DNA of 48,009 nt from UA16 sp042095135 (GCA_042095135.1 JBELBV010000014.1:1-48009), one strand, 5' to 3'; shown: positions 1 to 9,287, counted from the stretch's first letter. Numbers and translations are program-made. Notes: generated by a model from the letters alone, not told the origin.

Positions 1-3000
1 ACTTCGCCTTCGATGTGCAACCGATCATTGAGGAATTGGGTGCTCAGTGCCAGCCCGACTGCTTGCTCACCACTCAACGCGTCTTGGGCATAGTCCAGTC
101 CAACATCCATCGTTGGGGCGATCTGCGAAATCCAATGACCGAGTTGGTTGGCCAAGAATTGCGTGCTCTGCGCGGGTTGAATGAATCCGCCGACGGCGGC
201 TGTAGTGGGGTCGGTGGGGATGAATTGACTTAAGGTAAGGAGGCCCAACGCTTGGCGTTGCACCTCTTCTTCACTTAATAGGGCACCTTCTACGAGGGCC
301 TGAATTCGGGAGTCCGCTGTGGGGACCGCTACATCGAAATCCAAACTTGGCCGAAGCATCGATCCGCTCAACTGCAGCTGCAGGTCTACCGGGATGCGGC
401 CGGGAAGATCGTCAACGTCCGGGAGCAGCGGATCCAGTGTTGTACGGGTGGTGAAGGTGGTGGCGACATCGAGCTGGGCATCGTACGGATCGCCTTCCCA
501 TGACACGGTGCTTCCGGGCTGGATGTCAAACCTTTTATTGAACCAGTTTTGTAGCGTGAAGTGGTAGGCGCCTTCGGTGATTTCGAGGTTGCCCGTCATG
601 TCCAATTGCTCAAAGTCATTGACTTCCAGGTCGAGGTGACCCGTGGCATTGCCGACTATTTCATCACCAACCTTCCGGTCAAAAACGATCCGAGCTTGGG
701 CCCCTTCGTTGACGTCAATTCCCAAGTTGAGCCGAGTGTTGGAGAACGTACCCCGCGGAGTCGCGGTGGGTTCCGCCTCTGTTTGGGCCTTTTTGAACCG
801 CACAAATTCAGCGTAATCCACGTCGTTCTGGCTGTCCATGGGCAGAGCGAAATCCGTACCGGATCCCGTTTCAAGCATGGCGTCAATTTGCAATACCGGA
901 CCGTAACCAGAAACGCTGATATCGCCGGTTCCGCGCGCCCGTCCGTAGAACAATGCATCATCAGTGATGGGAATGTTCATGAGTTCGATGGGCCGGTCAC
1001 GGATCTCGATGCCGAAGTCCAAATCCCACTCATTGAATGCGGTGTGCAGAACCGTTCCATTGAATCGCGCTTCGTTGCTGTCCTCATCGAAGAGGGCCCA
1101 CTGGTCCATGAAGAATCCGTCCGGTCGGACCTCGACGGTCCCTTCCACTTGGTACTCCGTGCCGAGGTAGGGCACGGCCAAGGTGACGCCGTTTGGCACT
1201 ACCTCTCCTTTCAAGAGTGGGAATGCGTCAAATCCCAAGGCGTTCAATGCTCCAGACACTTTGCCGTGCAATTCGATGCTTTCCACGGGCAGTAGTCCAT
1301 TGACAGGCGCGAGGTCGAGGTCCGTAAAGGCGACAGTTGCCTTCCCCGCGGCCAGGTCATCCAATGGAAGGACAATGGCCGCGTTGAGCGTCCCGGATGG
1401 CAGAGCGGACGCACTCAGCGTCAGGCGAGGGGCGCTGACCATTCCCGCGATTGTCACCTCCGCACCAACGGCGACAAATTCGTTCCACCTCGCTTCTCCG
1501 CAGCTGAGCGTGCCATCGACTTGAGGGACGCCTAGGCCAGGGCTCAAGGTGAGGATTCCATCGATTTGGTCAATGCGGCGCATGGTGTCACCCCACTGCA
1601 GTCCATCGTGCGCTATGAGGGCGTGAAGGCCCCAATCGCTGGCTGCATTGAATGCACCTGATATTTCCACGGATCCACCTGTCGATCGGAGGTTCATGCC
1701 GGATAGGGAGCACGTGACTTCTTCGGCATCGATGGACACACGAGCTGGTTCTGCAAGTGCGAATGCGTCATCGGCAAGTTGACCGAAGCACGACTGAATG
1801 GTCAATTCGAGTCCTGATGTTCCAGCCTCGAGTTGGCCGGCCACTCCTGTAATGATCGGGGTGGTGTTGAAGCTCAGACCGCGTCCGTCCCAATTCAGTT
1901 TCGAGGGGTTTTGCATGGACAGGGTGCCATCGATGGCAATTTCGTCGAATTGAATAGCTCCACTTGATAACGCAGCGATTCTAGTCTGAACCCGTCCGCT
2001 TGTGCCATGCCAGCTTGCCTGAGCAGTGAACGGTTCGGGCGTTGTGAAGGGCAAATCGGCAAGTAGGGCAACGGGCTCGAAGTCGGCCACGTTAACTTGG
2101 ATATCGAGTTGAGGAGGCGTTGAAGGGCTTTTGGATTTCGGTTCAAAAGCCAACAGGGCGGGGTTGAAGGACCACTCGGTCAAGAGCGCTGTGTTGCAGG
2201 TTGCAATTCCCGAGGCAAGTGAAGAGGTCCATTCAAGTGACCAAGCATCGGCGTTTCGCTTTTGGACGGCATCAAACCGTTCGAAGGTGCGCGGAACACG
2301 ATTCTCAAGCAACACGATATCACGAACCTCTAATACCTGCGTCCAGTTTTCCGTACTGGTTCCTGACCCTCGCCATCCAATGCGTGCATACAGTTCCCAA
2401 GGGGAAGCCTCATCGGCCTTGGCCGCCAATCGCTCCACACGGGTATCGGTTGAGAAAGACCAGGCGGATGGCTGCGTTGTGACATACCAGTCGGTTGTGA
2501 TTACGTCGCCAGTAGGGTGAGAAGCGGTGAGGCTGCCTGCCCAGCCTGTTTCGTTGGTCGCACCGTCACCCATCAATCGCCATTCGCCCGTCCGAATATC
2601 ACGTTTGTTGGAATCAATGGAAAATCCATTCAATGCTGCCGAGAATTCCGACTGGTCGTTGCCCATGTCCCAGGTCAGTGCAAGGGACTGATTTGAAACT
2701 GCATCTGGTGTCAATCGTGCGCTCACCTCGGCTCCGCTGTATTCCGCTTCCAATTTCCAACGGCGGTGCGCACCGAAATAGGAGGGCAAGGGCATGCCGG
2801 CGGACTTGGAGAGGAATTCAAGACGAGCGGTTTCAATGCTGATGGGGCCAATCTCCCAATTCGAGTCATGAAAGGCCAGCGGCAAATCCACATCCAGTTG
2901 GGATAAGAAGCCCGCACCGCCTATTTCCGCATTCCATATCAGCTCGCCGGAGATGACCGAATCGGACGCTATACGAGGCAAGTTACTTAACCAGTGCTCC

Positions 3001-3758
3001 GGGTGTACAGGCCAATTTTGGTAGCGCGGAGTGGCTTCAAAAGCGACGGTGTGTTCTCCGCCAATTGCCTGCCAGTTGACAGCGAAATGCCCCCAATTCG
3101 ATGCGGATTTTACGGTCACGAGCTGCAAAGAATCGTCCGATGCCATGCGCACATCCAAGCCCGCTATGGACATCGGTGCAGCCCACGCACCGGACCAAGG
3201 AGTGCCGTTCAAGGGAAGGGGAGTGGCCGAGGCATTCGGTAAGTGTATGGCGCCGTTCAGGTGAGAGCCGTCCCAATGCAATGCTGTCAGGCTCAAGTGC
3301 TCCCATTCCAAGACAACCGCGGCTTGCTCGGTTCGAATTTCGACGTTTACGTTACGCACGGCTGCTGTGTCCAGCACCAAGGAAATTGGATTGGTCGAGG
3401 ATGCGGCCGATGTTTCGTCCATGGATCCGACCACAACACCTTCAACGGTATCTAGGACAAGGCGTTCGAGACGCCAGCCTGGACCAGCGAGGTCTGCGGC
3501 TACGTGCCCGAGGTGAAGGTGGGTTCCATTGGCTTGGATGAGGGTTACTCCGTTCAACTCCACGCCAAGCGGAAACATCCCCACTGAAGCCGACCCGATG
3601 GACCATTCCATGCCTTGATTCCCGGTCGCTTCATTCAAAGCGAGGCGACATGCCCACGTTTGAAAGGCGGGCGTGAGGACAAAGCCAACCAATGCGACGA
3701 CTCCCGCCACCAAAAGGTAGCGTTTACGAAAGCGTTGATTTGCGATGAACGGGCTCAT
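1..3758 (-). CDS. tamB: TamB-like translocation/assembly module protein (DUF490), C-terminus beyond window
   Basis: The reading frame starts at the ATG at 3758 and continues to base 1 without reaching its stop, so about 1252 residues are visible. The N-terminus has a short basic segment and one membrane helix (about residues 14-28), followed by a long stretch of beta-rich, low-complexity sequence typical of AsmA/TamB proteins. The visible end carries the recognisable DUF490 C-terminal signature: 'ISQIAPTMDVGLDY' followed by 'VGLALSTQFLNDRLHIEG'. In other bacteria TamB is anchored in the inner membrane and spans the periplasm, where it helps outer-membrane protein or lipid traffic. Probably fewer than 150 residues are missing. 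It is transcribed divergently from tsaD with 38 bp between the two start codons. I spot-checked the frame at both ends and in the middle, not at every codon. Confidence 0.88.
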   Translation of the reverse strand, partial: MSPFIANQRFRKRYLLVAGVVALVGFVLTPAFQTWACRLALNEATGNQGMEWSIGSASVGMFPLGVELNGVTLIQANGTHLHLGHVAADLAGPGWRLERLVLDTVEGVVVGSMDETSAASSTNPISLVLDTAAVRNVNVEIRTEQAAVVLEWEHLSLTALHWDGSHLNGAIHLPNASATPLPLNGTPWSGAWAAPMSIAGLDVRMASDDSLQLVTVKSASNWGHFAVNWQAIGGEHTVAFEATPRYQNWPVHPEHWLSNLPRIASDSVISGELIWNAEIGGAGFLSQLDVDLPLAFHDSNWEIGPISIETARLEFLSKSAGMPLPSYFGAHRRWKLEAEYSGAEVSARLTPDAVSNQSLALTWDMGNDQSEFSAALNGFSIDSNKRDIRTGEWRLMGDGATNETGWAGSLTASHPTGDVITTDWYVTTQPSAWSFSTDTRVERLAAKADEASPWELYARIGWRGSGTSTENWTQVLEVRDIVLLENRVPRTFERFDAVQKRNADAWSLEWTSSLASGIATCNTALLTEWSFNPALLAFEPKSKSPSTPPQLDIQVNVADFEPVALLADLPFTTPEPFTAQASWHGTSGRVQTRIAALSSGAIQFDEIAIDGTLSMQNPSKLNWDGRGLSFNTTPIITGVAGQLEAGTSGLELTIQSCFGQLADDAFALAEPARVSIDAEEVTCSLSGMNLRSTGGSVEISGAFNAASDWGLHALIAHDGLQWGDTMRRIDQIDGILTLSPGLGVPQVDGTLSCGEARWNEFVAVGAEVTIAGMVSAPRLTLSASALPSGTLNAAIVLPLDDLAAGKATVAFTDLDLAPVNGLLPVESIELHGKVSGALNALGFDAFPLLKGEVVPNGVTLAVPYLGTEYQVEGTVEVRPDGFFMDQWALFDEDSNEARFNGTVLHTAFNEWDLDFGIEIRDRPIELMNIPITDDALFYGRARGTGDISVSGYGPVLQIDAMLETGSGTDFALPMDSQNDVDYAEFVRFKKAQTEAEPTATPRGTFSNTRLNLGIDVNEGAQARIVFDRKVGDEIVGNATGHLDLEVNDFEQLDMTGNLEITEGAYHFTLQNWFNKRFDIQPGSTVSWEGDPYDAQLDVATTFTTRTTLDPLLPDVDDLPGRIPVDLQLQLSGSMLRPSLDFDVAVPTADSRIQALVEGALLSEEEVQRQALGLLTLSQFIPTDPTTAAVGGFIQPAQSTQFLANQLGHWISQIAPTMDVGLDYAQDALSGEQAVGLALSTQFLNDRLHIEGE

Positions 3759-3770
3759 GTATTGCACGTG

Positions 3771-3784
3771 AAAGTATACTTTTG
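3771..3784. promoter_or_regulatory. Palindrome and -7 element between tamB and tsaD
   Basis: Bases 3771-3782 form a perfect 12-bp palindrome (AAAGTATACTTT). The + strand reads TACTTTTG at 3777-3784, a full match to the Bacteroidota -7 consensus TAnnTTTG, 12 nt before the tsaD ATG. The palindrome gives a near match (TACTTTCA) on the other strand towards tamB. No good -33 TTTG at 19-21 bp was found for either direction. Confidence 0.5.
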
Positions 3785-3796
3785 TAGTCAGAAATC

Positions 3797-4810
3797 ATGC
3801 CAACTCCTGCCGTTATCCTCGCCGTTGAATCTTCCTGTGACGATACAGGAGTGGCCGTAATCCGAGGCCGTGAGGTGCTGGCCAATGCCATTGCCAATCA
3901 AGCCGTGCATGAGCAATACGGAGGCGTGGTCCCGGAATTAGCGAGTCGTGCCCACGCGCAAAACATTGTTCCGACTTTGGAGTCCGCCATGCAAACGGCC
4001 GGCATTCAAGTGGCCAACATCGATGCGGTGGCGTACACGCGCGGTCCAGGACTGATGGGAAGCTTGCATGTTGGAGCGGCTTTTGCCAAATCCTGGGCTT
4101 GGGCACATGGCCTCCCCATGGTCCCCGTCAACCACATGCAAGCCCACATCCTCGCACATTTTTTGGATCCGGATCCGGCCCCAGAATTCCCGTTTTTGTG
4201 CTTGACAGTGAGTGGGGGGCATACCCAATTGGTGCGGGTGGATGCACCACTCGAAATGACCATTTTGGGGGAGACCAAGGACGATGCAGCAGGAGAGGCC
4301 TTTGACAAAGTGGCCAAATTGATGGGGCTCCCGTACCCTGGAGGGCCCGTGCTCGACCGAATGGCCGCGGAAGGCGATGGCTCGGCATTTCCATTTACCA
4401 AACCGAAAGTTCCGGGGTTGGACATGAGTTTCAGTGGGCTGAAAACCCAAATCTGGCAATTCCTGGAGCAGCACGTGCAGCGTGATCCCGCGTTCATTGA
4501 GGCCCGTAAGAATGACATTGCTGCGAGCGTTCAATGTGCCATTCTGGATATTCTGATGGAAAAGGTCGAGGCGGCCGTTGAGCAAACCGGAATCCTCCGT
4601 GTTGCCATCGCAGGAGGTGTTTCTGCGAACAGAGGATTGCGTACTCGACTGCAGGCGAAAGAAGCGGCGGCTGGATGGGAGGTGTTCATCCCACCCATGG
4701 CGTATTGCACGGATAATGCCGCGATGATTGCTATGGCTGGCAGCCTGATGTTTGAAGCCGGTGCACGTGGAAGTCTCAGCGACGAGCCGGTTCCTCGCTG
4801 GGCATTCTAA
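3797..4810 (+). CDS. tsaD: tRNA N6-adenosine threonylcarbamoyltransferase TsaD
   Basis: The 337-residue protein is a full-length member of the Kae1/TsaD family (ASKHA fold). It transfers the threonylcarbamoyl group from TC-AMP to A37 of ANN-decoding tRNAs, working with TsaB and TsaE (and TsaC upstream), none of which is in the window. Visible marks are the N-terminal 'ESSCDDT', 'VPELASRAHAQNIVP', the metal-binding histidines in 'NHMQAH' (H113 and H117), 'SGGHTQLV', 'GGVSANRGLR' and the C-terminal 'CTDNAAMIA'. The ATG at 3797 gives the standard family N-terminus. Its stop overlaps the stop of the convergent histidine kinase gene by 4 nt, so no terminator fits between them. Confidence 0.97.
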   Translation: MPTPAVILAVESSCDDTGVAVIRGREVLANAIANQAVHEQYGGVVPELASRAHAQNIVPTLESAMQTAGIQVANIDAVAYTRGPGLMGSLHVGAAFAKSWAWAHGLPMVPVNHMQAHILAHFLDPDPAPEFPFLCLTVSGGHTQLVRVDAPLEMTILGETKDDAAGEAFDKVAKLMGLPYPGGPVLDRMAAEGDGSAFPFTKPKVPGLDMSFSGLKTQIWQFLEQHVQRDPAFIEARKNDIAASVQCAILDILMEKVEAAVEQTGILRVAIAGGVSANRGLRTRLQAKEAAAGWEVFIPPMAYCTDNAAMIAMAGSLMFEAGARGSLSDEPVPRWAF

Positions 4811-5910
4811 CTCGCTTTGCGTTCTTCGTTTGAATGCCAGGGGGGCTCCAGTGCCCACAATGGTAATGTCATACGCGCCATCACGCCTTGTTCGAACAGA
4901 TGCCCCTCAGGACAATCCAAAATTTCCAATTGACCCTGGTGACGGAGCAAGGAGAGGCGCTCCTTGACGATGGCAGTGCCATGTGATTTGTGACTGCTCT
5001 GTGGGTCGGCCTTCGGACGGATGCCCGTTCCGTTGTCGCACACGGCGATGATGAGGTCCTGGTTGTGCCAGTGGATGTTGATGGCAAGGGATGGTTGAGC
5101 GACGCCGGTGACTGACAACCCATGCCAAATGGCATTTTCCACGAGTGGCTGGAGGATGAAGAGCGGGAAGGGAATGACCGACGGAACAACGTCCGGTGCT
5201 ATGTTCCATTGGAATTGAATGGATTTGGACAAGCGCGTTTTCTCCAATTCAAGGTACTGGTCGACGTGGTCCATTTCCTGAGCCAACGGCCCCAATACGC
5301 GGTCCTGCGACATGAATCCGAGCATCAGCAACCGACGAAACCGACTGAATACTGTTCCGGCTTTCCGGTTGTCTCCTTCTTGAAGCAAATTCTGAATCCC
5401 CGTCAACACATTGAAAATGAAATGAGGGTTCATTTGGGATTTGAGGTGGCGCCGTTTGGTCTCACGCACTTGTTCTTTAAGCAACACGTTCTGTTGCGCT
5501 TGGGACACGCTCTGCATCAAAAGCTGTTTTTGAATCAACTGATCTCGTGTGTTTTCGGAATGTCCGAGAAGCGAGCGCAGGCTGATGCCATACCAAATCC
5601 CATTGATGCTTGCGATGGCGATGGAACCCCAGCGCAGCGAGTTCCATTGCAATCCGTCGATCACTGGGCTCTGCGATAGCATTTCGTACCCGAGGATGCC
5701 GCCGGCTGAGGCGAGCAGCACAACGGCCAAGGCCGCAAGCCAACGCTGTGGTGAAGAAATCAGTTGAGGAAACCGCTTGGCAATGCCGTTCAGGTTGTGC
5801 CAAATACCAGCGCTCACAGCAAGCAGGAGCAGCATGCCTAGGAGGTACGGCCAATGGGGCAGGGATTCAGTCGAAGGCATGCCATCGAAAATAGACCATG
5901 CACCTGACAT
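4807..5910 (-). CDS. LytS-type sensor histidine kinase (His_kinase family)
   Basis: A membrane histidine kinase of the LytS/YehU type, 367 residues if it starts at the ATG at 5910. Three hydrophobic segments come first (starting near 'YLLGMLLLLAVSAGIW', 'WLAALAVVLLASAGGILGY' and 'WGSIAIASINGIWYGI'). A short coiled coil and the phosphoacceptor box 'SQMNPHFIFN' follow. The ATPase part has the N box 'LVENAIWHGL' and the G box 'DNGTGIRP'. The frame stays open to 6018, but that would overlap the helicase gene and add a Cys-rich, non-homologous leader; 5880 is another possible start. Such kinases usually signal to a LytTR response regulator, and none is encoded nearby, so it is an orphan here. It lies 64 nt after the helicase gene and may be cotranscribed with it. 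The signal it senses is unknown. Confidence 0.85.
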   Translation of the reverse strand: MSGAWSIFDGMPSTESLPHWPYLLGMLLLLAVSAGIWHNLNGIAKRFPQLISSPQRWLAALAVVLLASAGGILGYEMLSQSPVIDGLQWNSLRWGSIAIASINGIWYGISLRSLLGHSENTRDQLIQKQLLMQSVSQAQQNVLLKEQVRETKRRHLKSQMNPHFIFNVLTGIQNLLQEGDNRKAGTVFSRFRRLLMLGFMSQDRVLGPLAQEMDHVDQYLELEKTRLSKSIQFQWNIAPDVVPSVIPFPLFILQPLVENAIWHGLSVTGVAQPSLAINIHWHNQDLIIAVCDNGTGIRPKADPQSSHKSHGTAIVKERLSLLRHQGQLEILDCPEGHLFEQGVMARMTLPLWALEPPWHSNEERKAS

Positions 5911-5917
5911 GCACCTG
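5897..5917 (-). repeat. 10-bp direct repeat at the kinase start codon
   Basis: The decamer CAGGTGCATG (minus strand) occurs twice with an 11-bp period (5908-5917 and 5897-5906). Each copy carries an ATG preceded by AGGTGC. Only the upstream ATG (5910) is in frame with the kinase. It may be a chance duplication of the initiation site. Confidence 0.4.
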
Positions 5918-5974
5918 TTCACTTCACAGGCGTTGCAATTGGCTTTAAAACTGTAGGGCTTATTGTGAGCAGAA

Positions 5975-7561
5975 CTACACTTCTTGGTCGTCTGTGACGT
6001 AGGCCTTGCGCAAAGCACTCTGCAGCTTGCGGCAGTATTCGTCCTTCAACCAGTTTTTGTAATTCTCGGTCGTCTTCGCAATGCACTTCGAGTACAGACG
6101 AATGCGGTAAGCGATGTCTCCTTCCAACTCTTTCGCGAGCTCGAATGCATCCCACAAGTCTTCACTGACGTAGCGGACGATTTCCACGTGATGGGCAATG
6201 CTCAGTTCGATGGCCTCTTTCGGGCGTCCACCAGCGCGGGTGACCCGCACGTAGGCCTCGGCCATGTTGAAGTCGGGGTCCGGCCCGCCTTGCAGTTTTT
6301 CCATCAACTCATCGGAATATTCGAAAACGAATTCGTCCTCGATTTCCTCATCGGTGTAGAGGCCCTCGATGTAGGAGTTCGGTGACTTGAAAATTTCGGC
6401 CCAGTTGATGTGAGATTCCCACAGACCAAACCGTCGGGCATTGTTGCCTAAGTCAATCACGTTGAAGTTCCTTTTGTTGGGGAGAATACGTGATCCTCGA
6501 CCAATCATCTGGTGGTAGAGCGTCAAGGATTTGGTCGCTCGGTTGAGGATGATTGTTTGTACCGATGGGGAGTCAAATCCCGTGGTCAAGATGGAGACGG
6601 AACTCAGGATGGCATCGGGCTTTTTCTCAAACCACTCCAAGATCTCCTGCCGTTCTTTCTCGCTGTGGGTGTTGTCCAAGTGCATGCACTCGTAGCCCTC
6701 TTCGATGAACATGGCCTGAACCTGCTTGGACGTATTAATACCGTTGTTGAAGATGAGGGTTTTGGTGCCTTTGGCCTTCTCCTCATGGGCGTACAGCAAT
6801 TTCTCCTGCATGAGGTAGTTGCCGTACAGTCGCTCAGAACTGCTGACGGTGTAGTCACCGTTGATGCCAATCTTCAGCGAGCGCAGATTGACGTCGTAGC
6901 TATAGGTGACTGCCTTGGCGAGGAATTCCTGCTCCACGAGCGAGGAGATGGATTCGCCGACTAGGAGCTCATTGTAGTTGTCCTTCAATGGAAGCTTAAC
7001 GTTCGAACTCAGTGGCGTGGCGGTTACGCCGAGGATGATCTGGTTTGAAAAATGCCCAAACAGCTTCCTGAAACTGTTGTAGTGTGCCTCATCGATGACG
7101 ACCAATCCCAAATTTTCAAATTCAATTCGCTCGTCGTTCAGGCGGTTGTTGAGCGTTTCGACCATGGCCACGAAACACCAGTGATCGTCTTCTTCGTCGA
7201 GTTCCTTGACTTTGCTGTTGATGATTTTGTTTGGAATGCCGATGTCCGTCAGCATCCGGCTCGTCTGTCCACACAATTCAATGCGATGCGTCAAAATCAA
7301 CACGCGCTTACCCGTTTTGAGGATGTAGCGCTTGGCCAGTTCAGAGAAGATTACCGTCTTGCCGCCCCCCGTTGGCAATTGAAACAACAAGTTGTAGCGG
7401 TCTGGAAACTTCTCCATCCGCGACATGAGTGTGTTGATGGCATTTTCCTGGTACCCGTAGAGGTTTTTCCCTTTGTTGGCTTCCAGTTGTTTCTTCAGCT
7501 CGAGGTCGGTCAATGGCAAAGCGACGGGTGATTTGGGTGGCGAAAAACGCCGTAGGGACAA
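5975..7561 (-). CDS. DEAD/DEAH-box helicase (superfamily 2)
   Basis: A 528-residue SF2 helicase. In order: Q-like motif 'YGYQENAI', Walker A 'PTGGGKT', motif Ib region 'LTHRIELCGQT', Walker B 'VIDEAH', motif III 'GVTATP', then the second RecA domain with 'LIFNNGI', 'LTTGFDSPSV' (motif V) and 'YHQMIGRGSR' (motif VI). The C-terminal ~150 residues are acidic, then helical, and I do not recognise them. Such stand-alone SSL2/type III-restriction-like helicases are common in Bacteroidota; the substrate is not established. The start is TTG at 7561: a stop codon lies immediately upstream in frame, and the first ATG is beyond the Q motif. A TACTTTTG -7 element sits 11 nt before it. Confidence 0.88.
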   Translation of the reverse strand: MSLRRFSPPKSPVALPLTDLELKKQLEANKGKNLYGYQENAINTLMSRMEKFPDRYNLLFQLPTGGGKTVIFSELAKRYILKTGKRVLILTHRIELCGQTSRMLTDIGIPNKIINSKVKELDEEDDHWCFVAMVETLNNRLNDERIEFENLGLVVIDEAHYNSFRKLFGHFSNQIILGVTATPLSSNVKLPLKDNYNELLVGESISSLVEQEFLAKAVTYSYDVNLRSLKIGINGDYTVSSSERLYGNYLMQEKLLYAHEEKAKGTKTLIFNNGINTSKQVQAMFIEEGYECMHLDNTHSEKERQEILEWFEKKPDAILSSVSILTTGFDSPSVQTIILNRATKSLTLYHQMIGRGSRILPNKRNFNVIDLGNNARRFGLWESHINWAEIFKSPNSYIEGLYTDEEIEDEFVFEYSDELMEKLQGGPDPDFNMAEAYVRVTRAGGRPKEAIELSIAHHVEIVRYVSEDLWDAFELAKELEGDIAYRIRLYSKCIAKTTENYKNWLKDEYCRKLQSALRKAYVTDDQEV

Positions 7562-7572
7562 TTACGAAAAGG

Positions 7573-7580
7573 CAAAAGTA
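7573..7580 (-). promoter_or_regulatory. -7 element of the helicase gene
   Basis: The minus strand reads TACTTTTG, a full match to TAnnTTTG. It is preceded by TTTC 19 bp upstream as a weak -33 box. The TTG start codon follows after 11 nt, so the leader would be only a few bases. Confidence 0.5.
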
Positions 7581-7678
7581 CCGTGTAGATTCCTTACCTG
7601 AAAGGAATCGGACGGATAGGTTTTCAACGAAAGACGTTGCGGCATTGGAAAACCGAATTGTGCCCTTCATTTTTGCCC

Positions 7679-8365
7679 ATGCTTTTTGACCAGCTTCCGG
7701 CGGAATGGGGTGCGCAGTTGCACGTGCCCGATGAAGTGTTGGGGGCCATTGATGCGTCCCTTCAGCGAGAACGCAGCAAAAGCGTTTGTTACCCCCCATC
7801 TGGCTTTGAGTTTCAGGCTTTGGAACTTGTCTCGCCCAATGCTGTGAAGGTGGTCATCTGCGGACAAGATCCCTACCACGGTCCCGGCCAAGCGCATGGA
7901 TTAGCCTTTTCGGTTGCGCCGGGCGTGGCGCATCCTCCTTCGTTGAAGAACATCATCAAGGAGGCCTCCGACGATTTGGATCAGCCTTGGCCATTGGAGC
8001 GGTCATTCGATGCATCGGGATGCTTGGGACATTGGGCGCGGGAGGGAGTGTTGCTTCTGAATGATACGCTGACCGTACGGGCGGGCGAAGCCGGGTCCCA
8101 TGCCCAACTGCGTTGGCAAGAATTCACAGGAGCCATCTTGGATGCAGTGGCACGCCAAGACCAGCCGGTGGTGGTCATCCTCTGGGGCAAACCGGCACAG
8201 GCACACGCGATTCGATTCACGGACCTGAAGCATTTGGTGCTAAAGTCACCGCATCCCAGTCCTCTGTCTGCGTACCGTGGATTTTTCGGTTCGAGGCCAT
8301 TTTCGAAAGCAAATGAGTGGCTCGTACGCCAAGGAACGAACCCCGTGGATTGGATGGGTCAATAG
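7679..8365 (+). CDS. ung: Uracil-DNA glycosylase, family 1
   Basis: It removes uracil from DNA as the first step of base excision repair. Starting at the ATG at 7679 the protein has 228 residues, the usual size. The catalytic motif 'GQDPYHGPGQAHGLAFSV' (Asp64 as the water-activating residue), 'LLLNDTLTVR' and the DNA-intercalation loop motif 'HPSPLSAYRGFFGSRPFS' are all intact. The frame is open upstream to a TTG at 7637, but that would add 14 residues without family similarity. Its end overlaps the convergent WD40 gene by 7 nt. Confidence 0.97.
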   Translation: MLFDQLPAEWGAQLHVPDEVLGAIDASLQRERSKSVCYPPSGFEFQALELVSPNAVKVVICGQDPYHGPGQAHGLAFSVAPGVAHPPSLKNIIKEASDDLDQPWPLERSFDASGCLGHWAREGVLLLNDTLTVRAGEAGSHAQLRWQEFTGAILDAVARQDQPVVVILWGKPAQAHAIRFTDLKHLVLKSPHPSPLSAYRGFFGSRPFSKANEWLVRQGTNPVDWMGQ

Positions 8366-9249
8366 GTCAAAAGCCGACCGGTGCGGTCGTCGCCTCCGAA
8401 CAACAGCGTCGAGGTTTGCTGCTGCGTGGTGCACGCGAGTGCGTTGATCGAACGCGAACTTCCGCCTTCTCGGTGGGTGATTTTTCGGACAAAGGCCAAG
8501 TCATTGAGTCGCCATGCCTTGAGGGTTTTGTCCCGGCTGGCAGTCCACAGGTAGGTGCCATCGCTTACCATTCGGTAAATCGCACCCTCGTGCGCCGGGA
8601 CGGAGAGGAGTTCCTCGCCCGTAGGGGTCCAAGCACGAATGCAGCCATCTCGACCTGATGAGAGCCACGTCTTTTTTTCAGGCAGCCACAGCGCGGCATA
8701 ACTGCCGCCGACATGCCCCGGAAGTTCGATGGTTTGGCGCATGTCCTCGCCAGCTTCGAGGTGTGCGCAGAGGTACGCCTTGCCGGAAGTCGTACCGATG
8801 AACAGGGAGGTGGGGCTGTGCACCAAGCACCGGATTTTCTCCGCGCCGGGGAGTGACCATTCGTTGAGCAATTCGGTACCGTGCCAAAGGGCGATGCGTT
8901 GGTCGCCTCCGCCGGTCAGCAGATTCGATGGGGAGCACCATGCCAACGCAAAAAGCCCGTTGCTGTGGGCCTCGATGCGGCTAACCGCTTCCGGTTGGGC
9001 CGCCTGCCAAAGGAAGAGTTCCCCGTTTTCCGTCCCCGCCGCGCGTGAAGTAGCATGTGCCCCTACGGCGAAAAATGCCTTTTCATGGTGAAGGAGTGCC
9101 CGACCTTCGCCGGAACCGTCGGCCTTCCATTCAGCCACAATTCCGTCACCGCCAGCGGTAAGCCAAATCTGGTCGGTCGGATCCCAAGCTGCGTCGTAAA
9201 TGGCGCCTTGGTGACCGGAAAGATGCACGGTTGTTTCGTTCGTTCCCAT
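8359..9249 (-). CDS. WD40 repeat beta-propeller protein
   Basis: The 296-residue protein consists almost entirely of about seven WD40-like blades, for example 'LSGHQGAIYDAAWDPTDQ' followed by 'GGDGIVAEWK', 'GGGDQRIALWHG', 'SSGRDGCIRAWTPTG', 'PAHEGAIYRM' and 'ASRDKTLKAWRL'. There is no signal peptide or other domain, so it should be a cytoplasmic protein-interaction scaffold. No partner can be named from context. It is divergent from the hisS unit and convergent, with a 7-nt overlap, with ung. Confidence 0.85.
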   Translation of the reverse strand: MGTNETTVHLSGHQGAIYDAAWDPTDQIWLTAGGDGIVAEWKADGSGEGRALLHHEKAFFAVGAHATSRAAGTENGELFLWQAAQPEAVSRIEAHSNGLFALAWCSPSNLLTGGGDQRIALWHGTELLNEWSLPGAEKIRCLVHSPTSLFIGTTSGKAYLCAHLEAGEDMRQTIELPGHVGGSYAALWLPEKKTWLSSGRDGCIRAWTPTGEELLSVPAHEGAIYRMVSDGTYLWTASRDKTLKAWRLNDLAFVRKITHREGGSSRSINALACTTQQQTSTLLFGGDDRTGRLLTY

Positions 9250-9287
9250 GGATTGCCGAATTTAGTACCCTCAAAGCAGAACCAAAC

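Noticed and set aside
561..1295. 244-codon plus-strand open frame within the first 3.7 kb
   Set aside because: The minus-strand frame through the same region encodes a continuous TamB protein with the DUF490 signature at its end, so this is a shadow.
3938..4858. 306-codon minus-strand open frame over tsaD
   Set aside because: It lies opposite conserved tsaD motifs, and its translation has no recognisable domain.
5911..6018. 36-residue N-terminal extension of the LytS-type kinase
   Set aside because: It overlaps the helicase gene end and is a Cys-rich, non-homologous leader.
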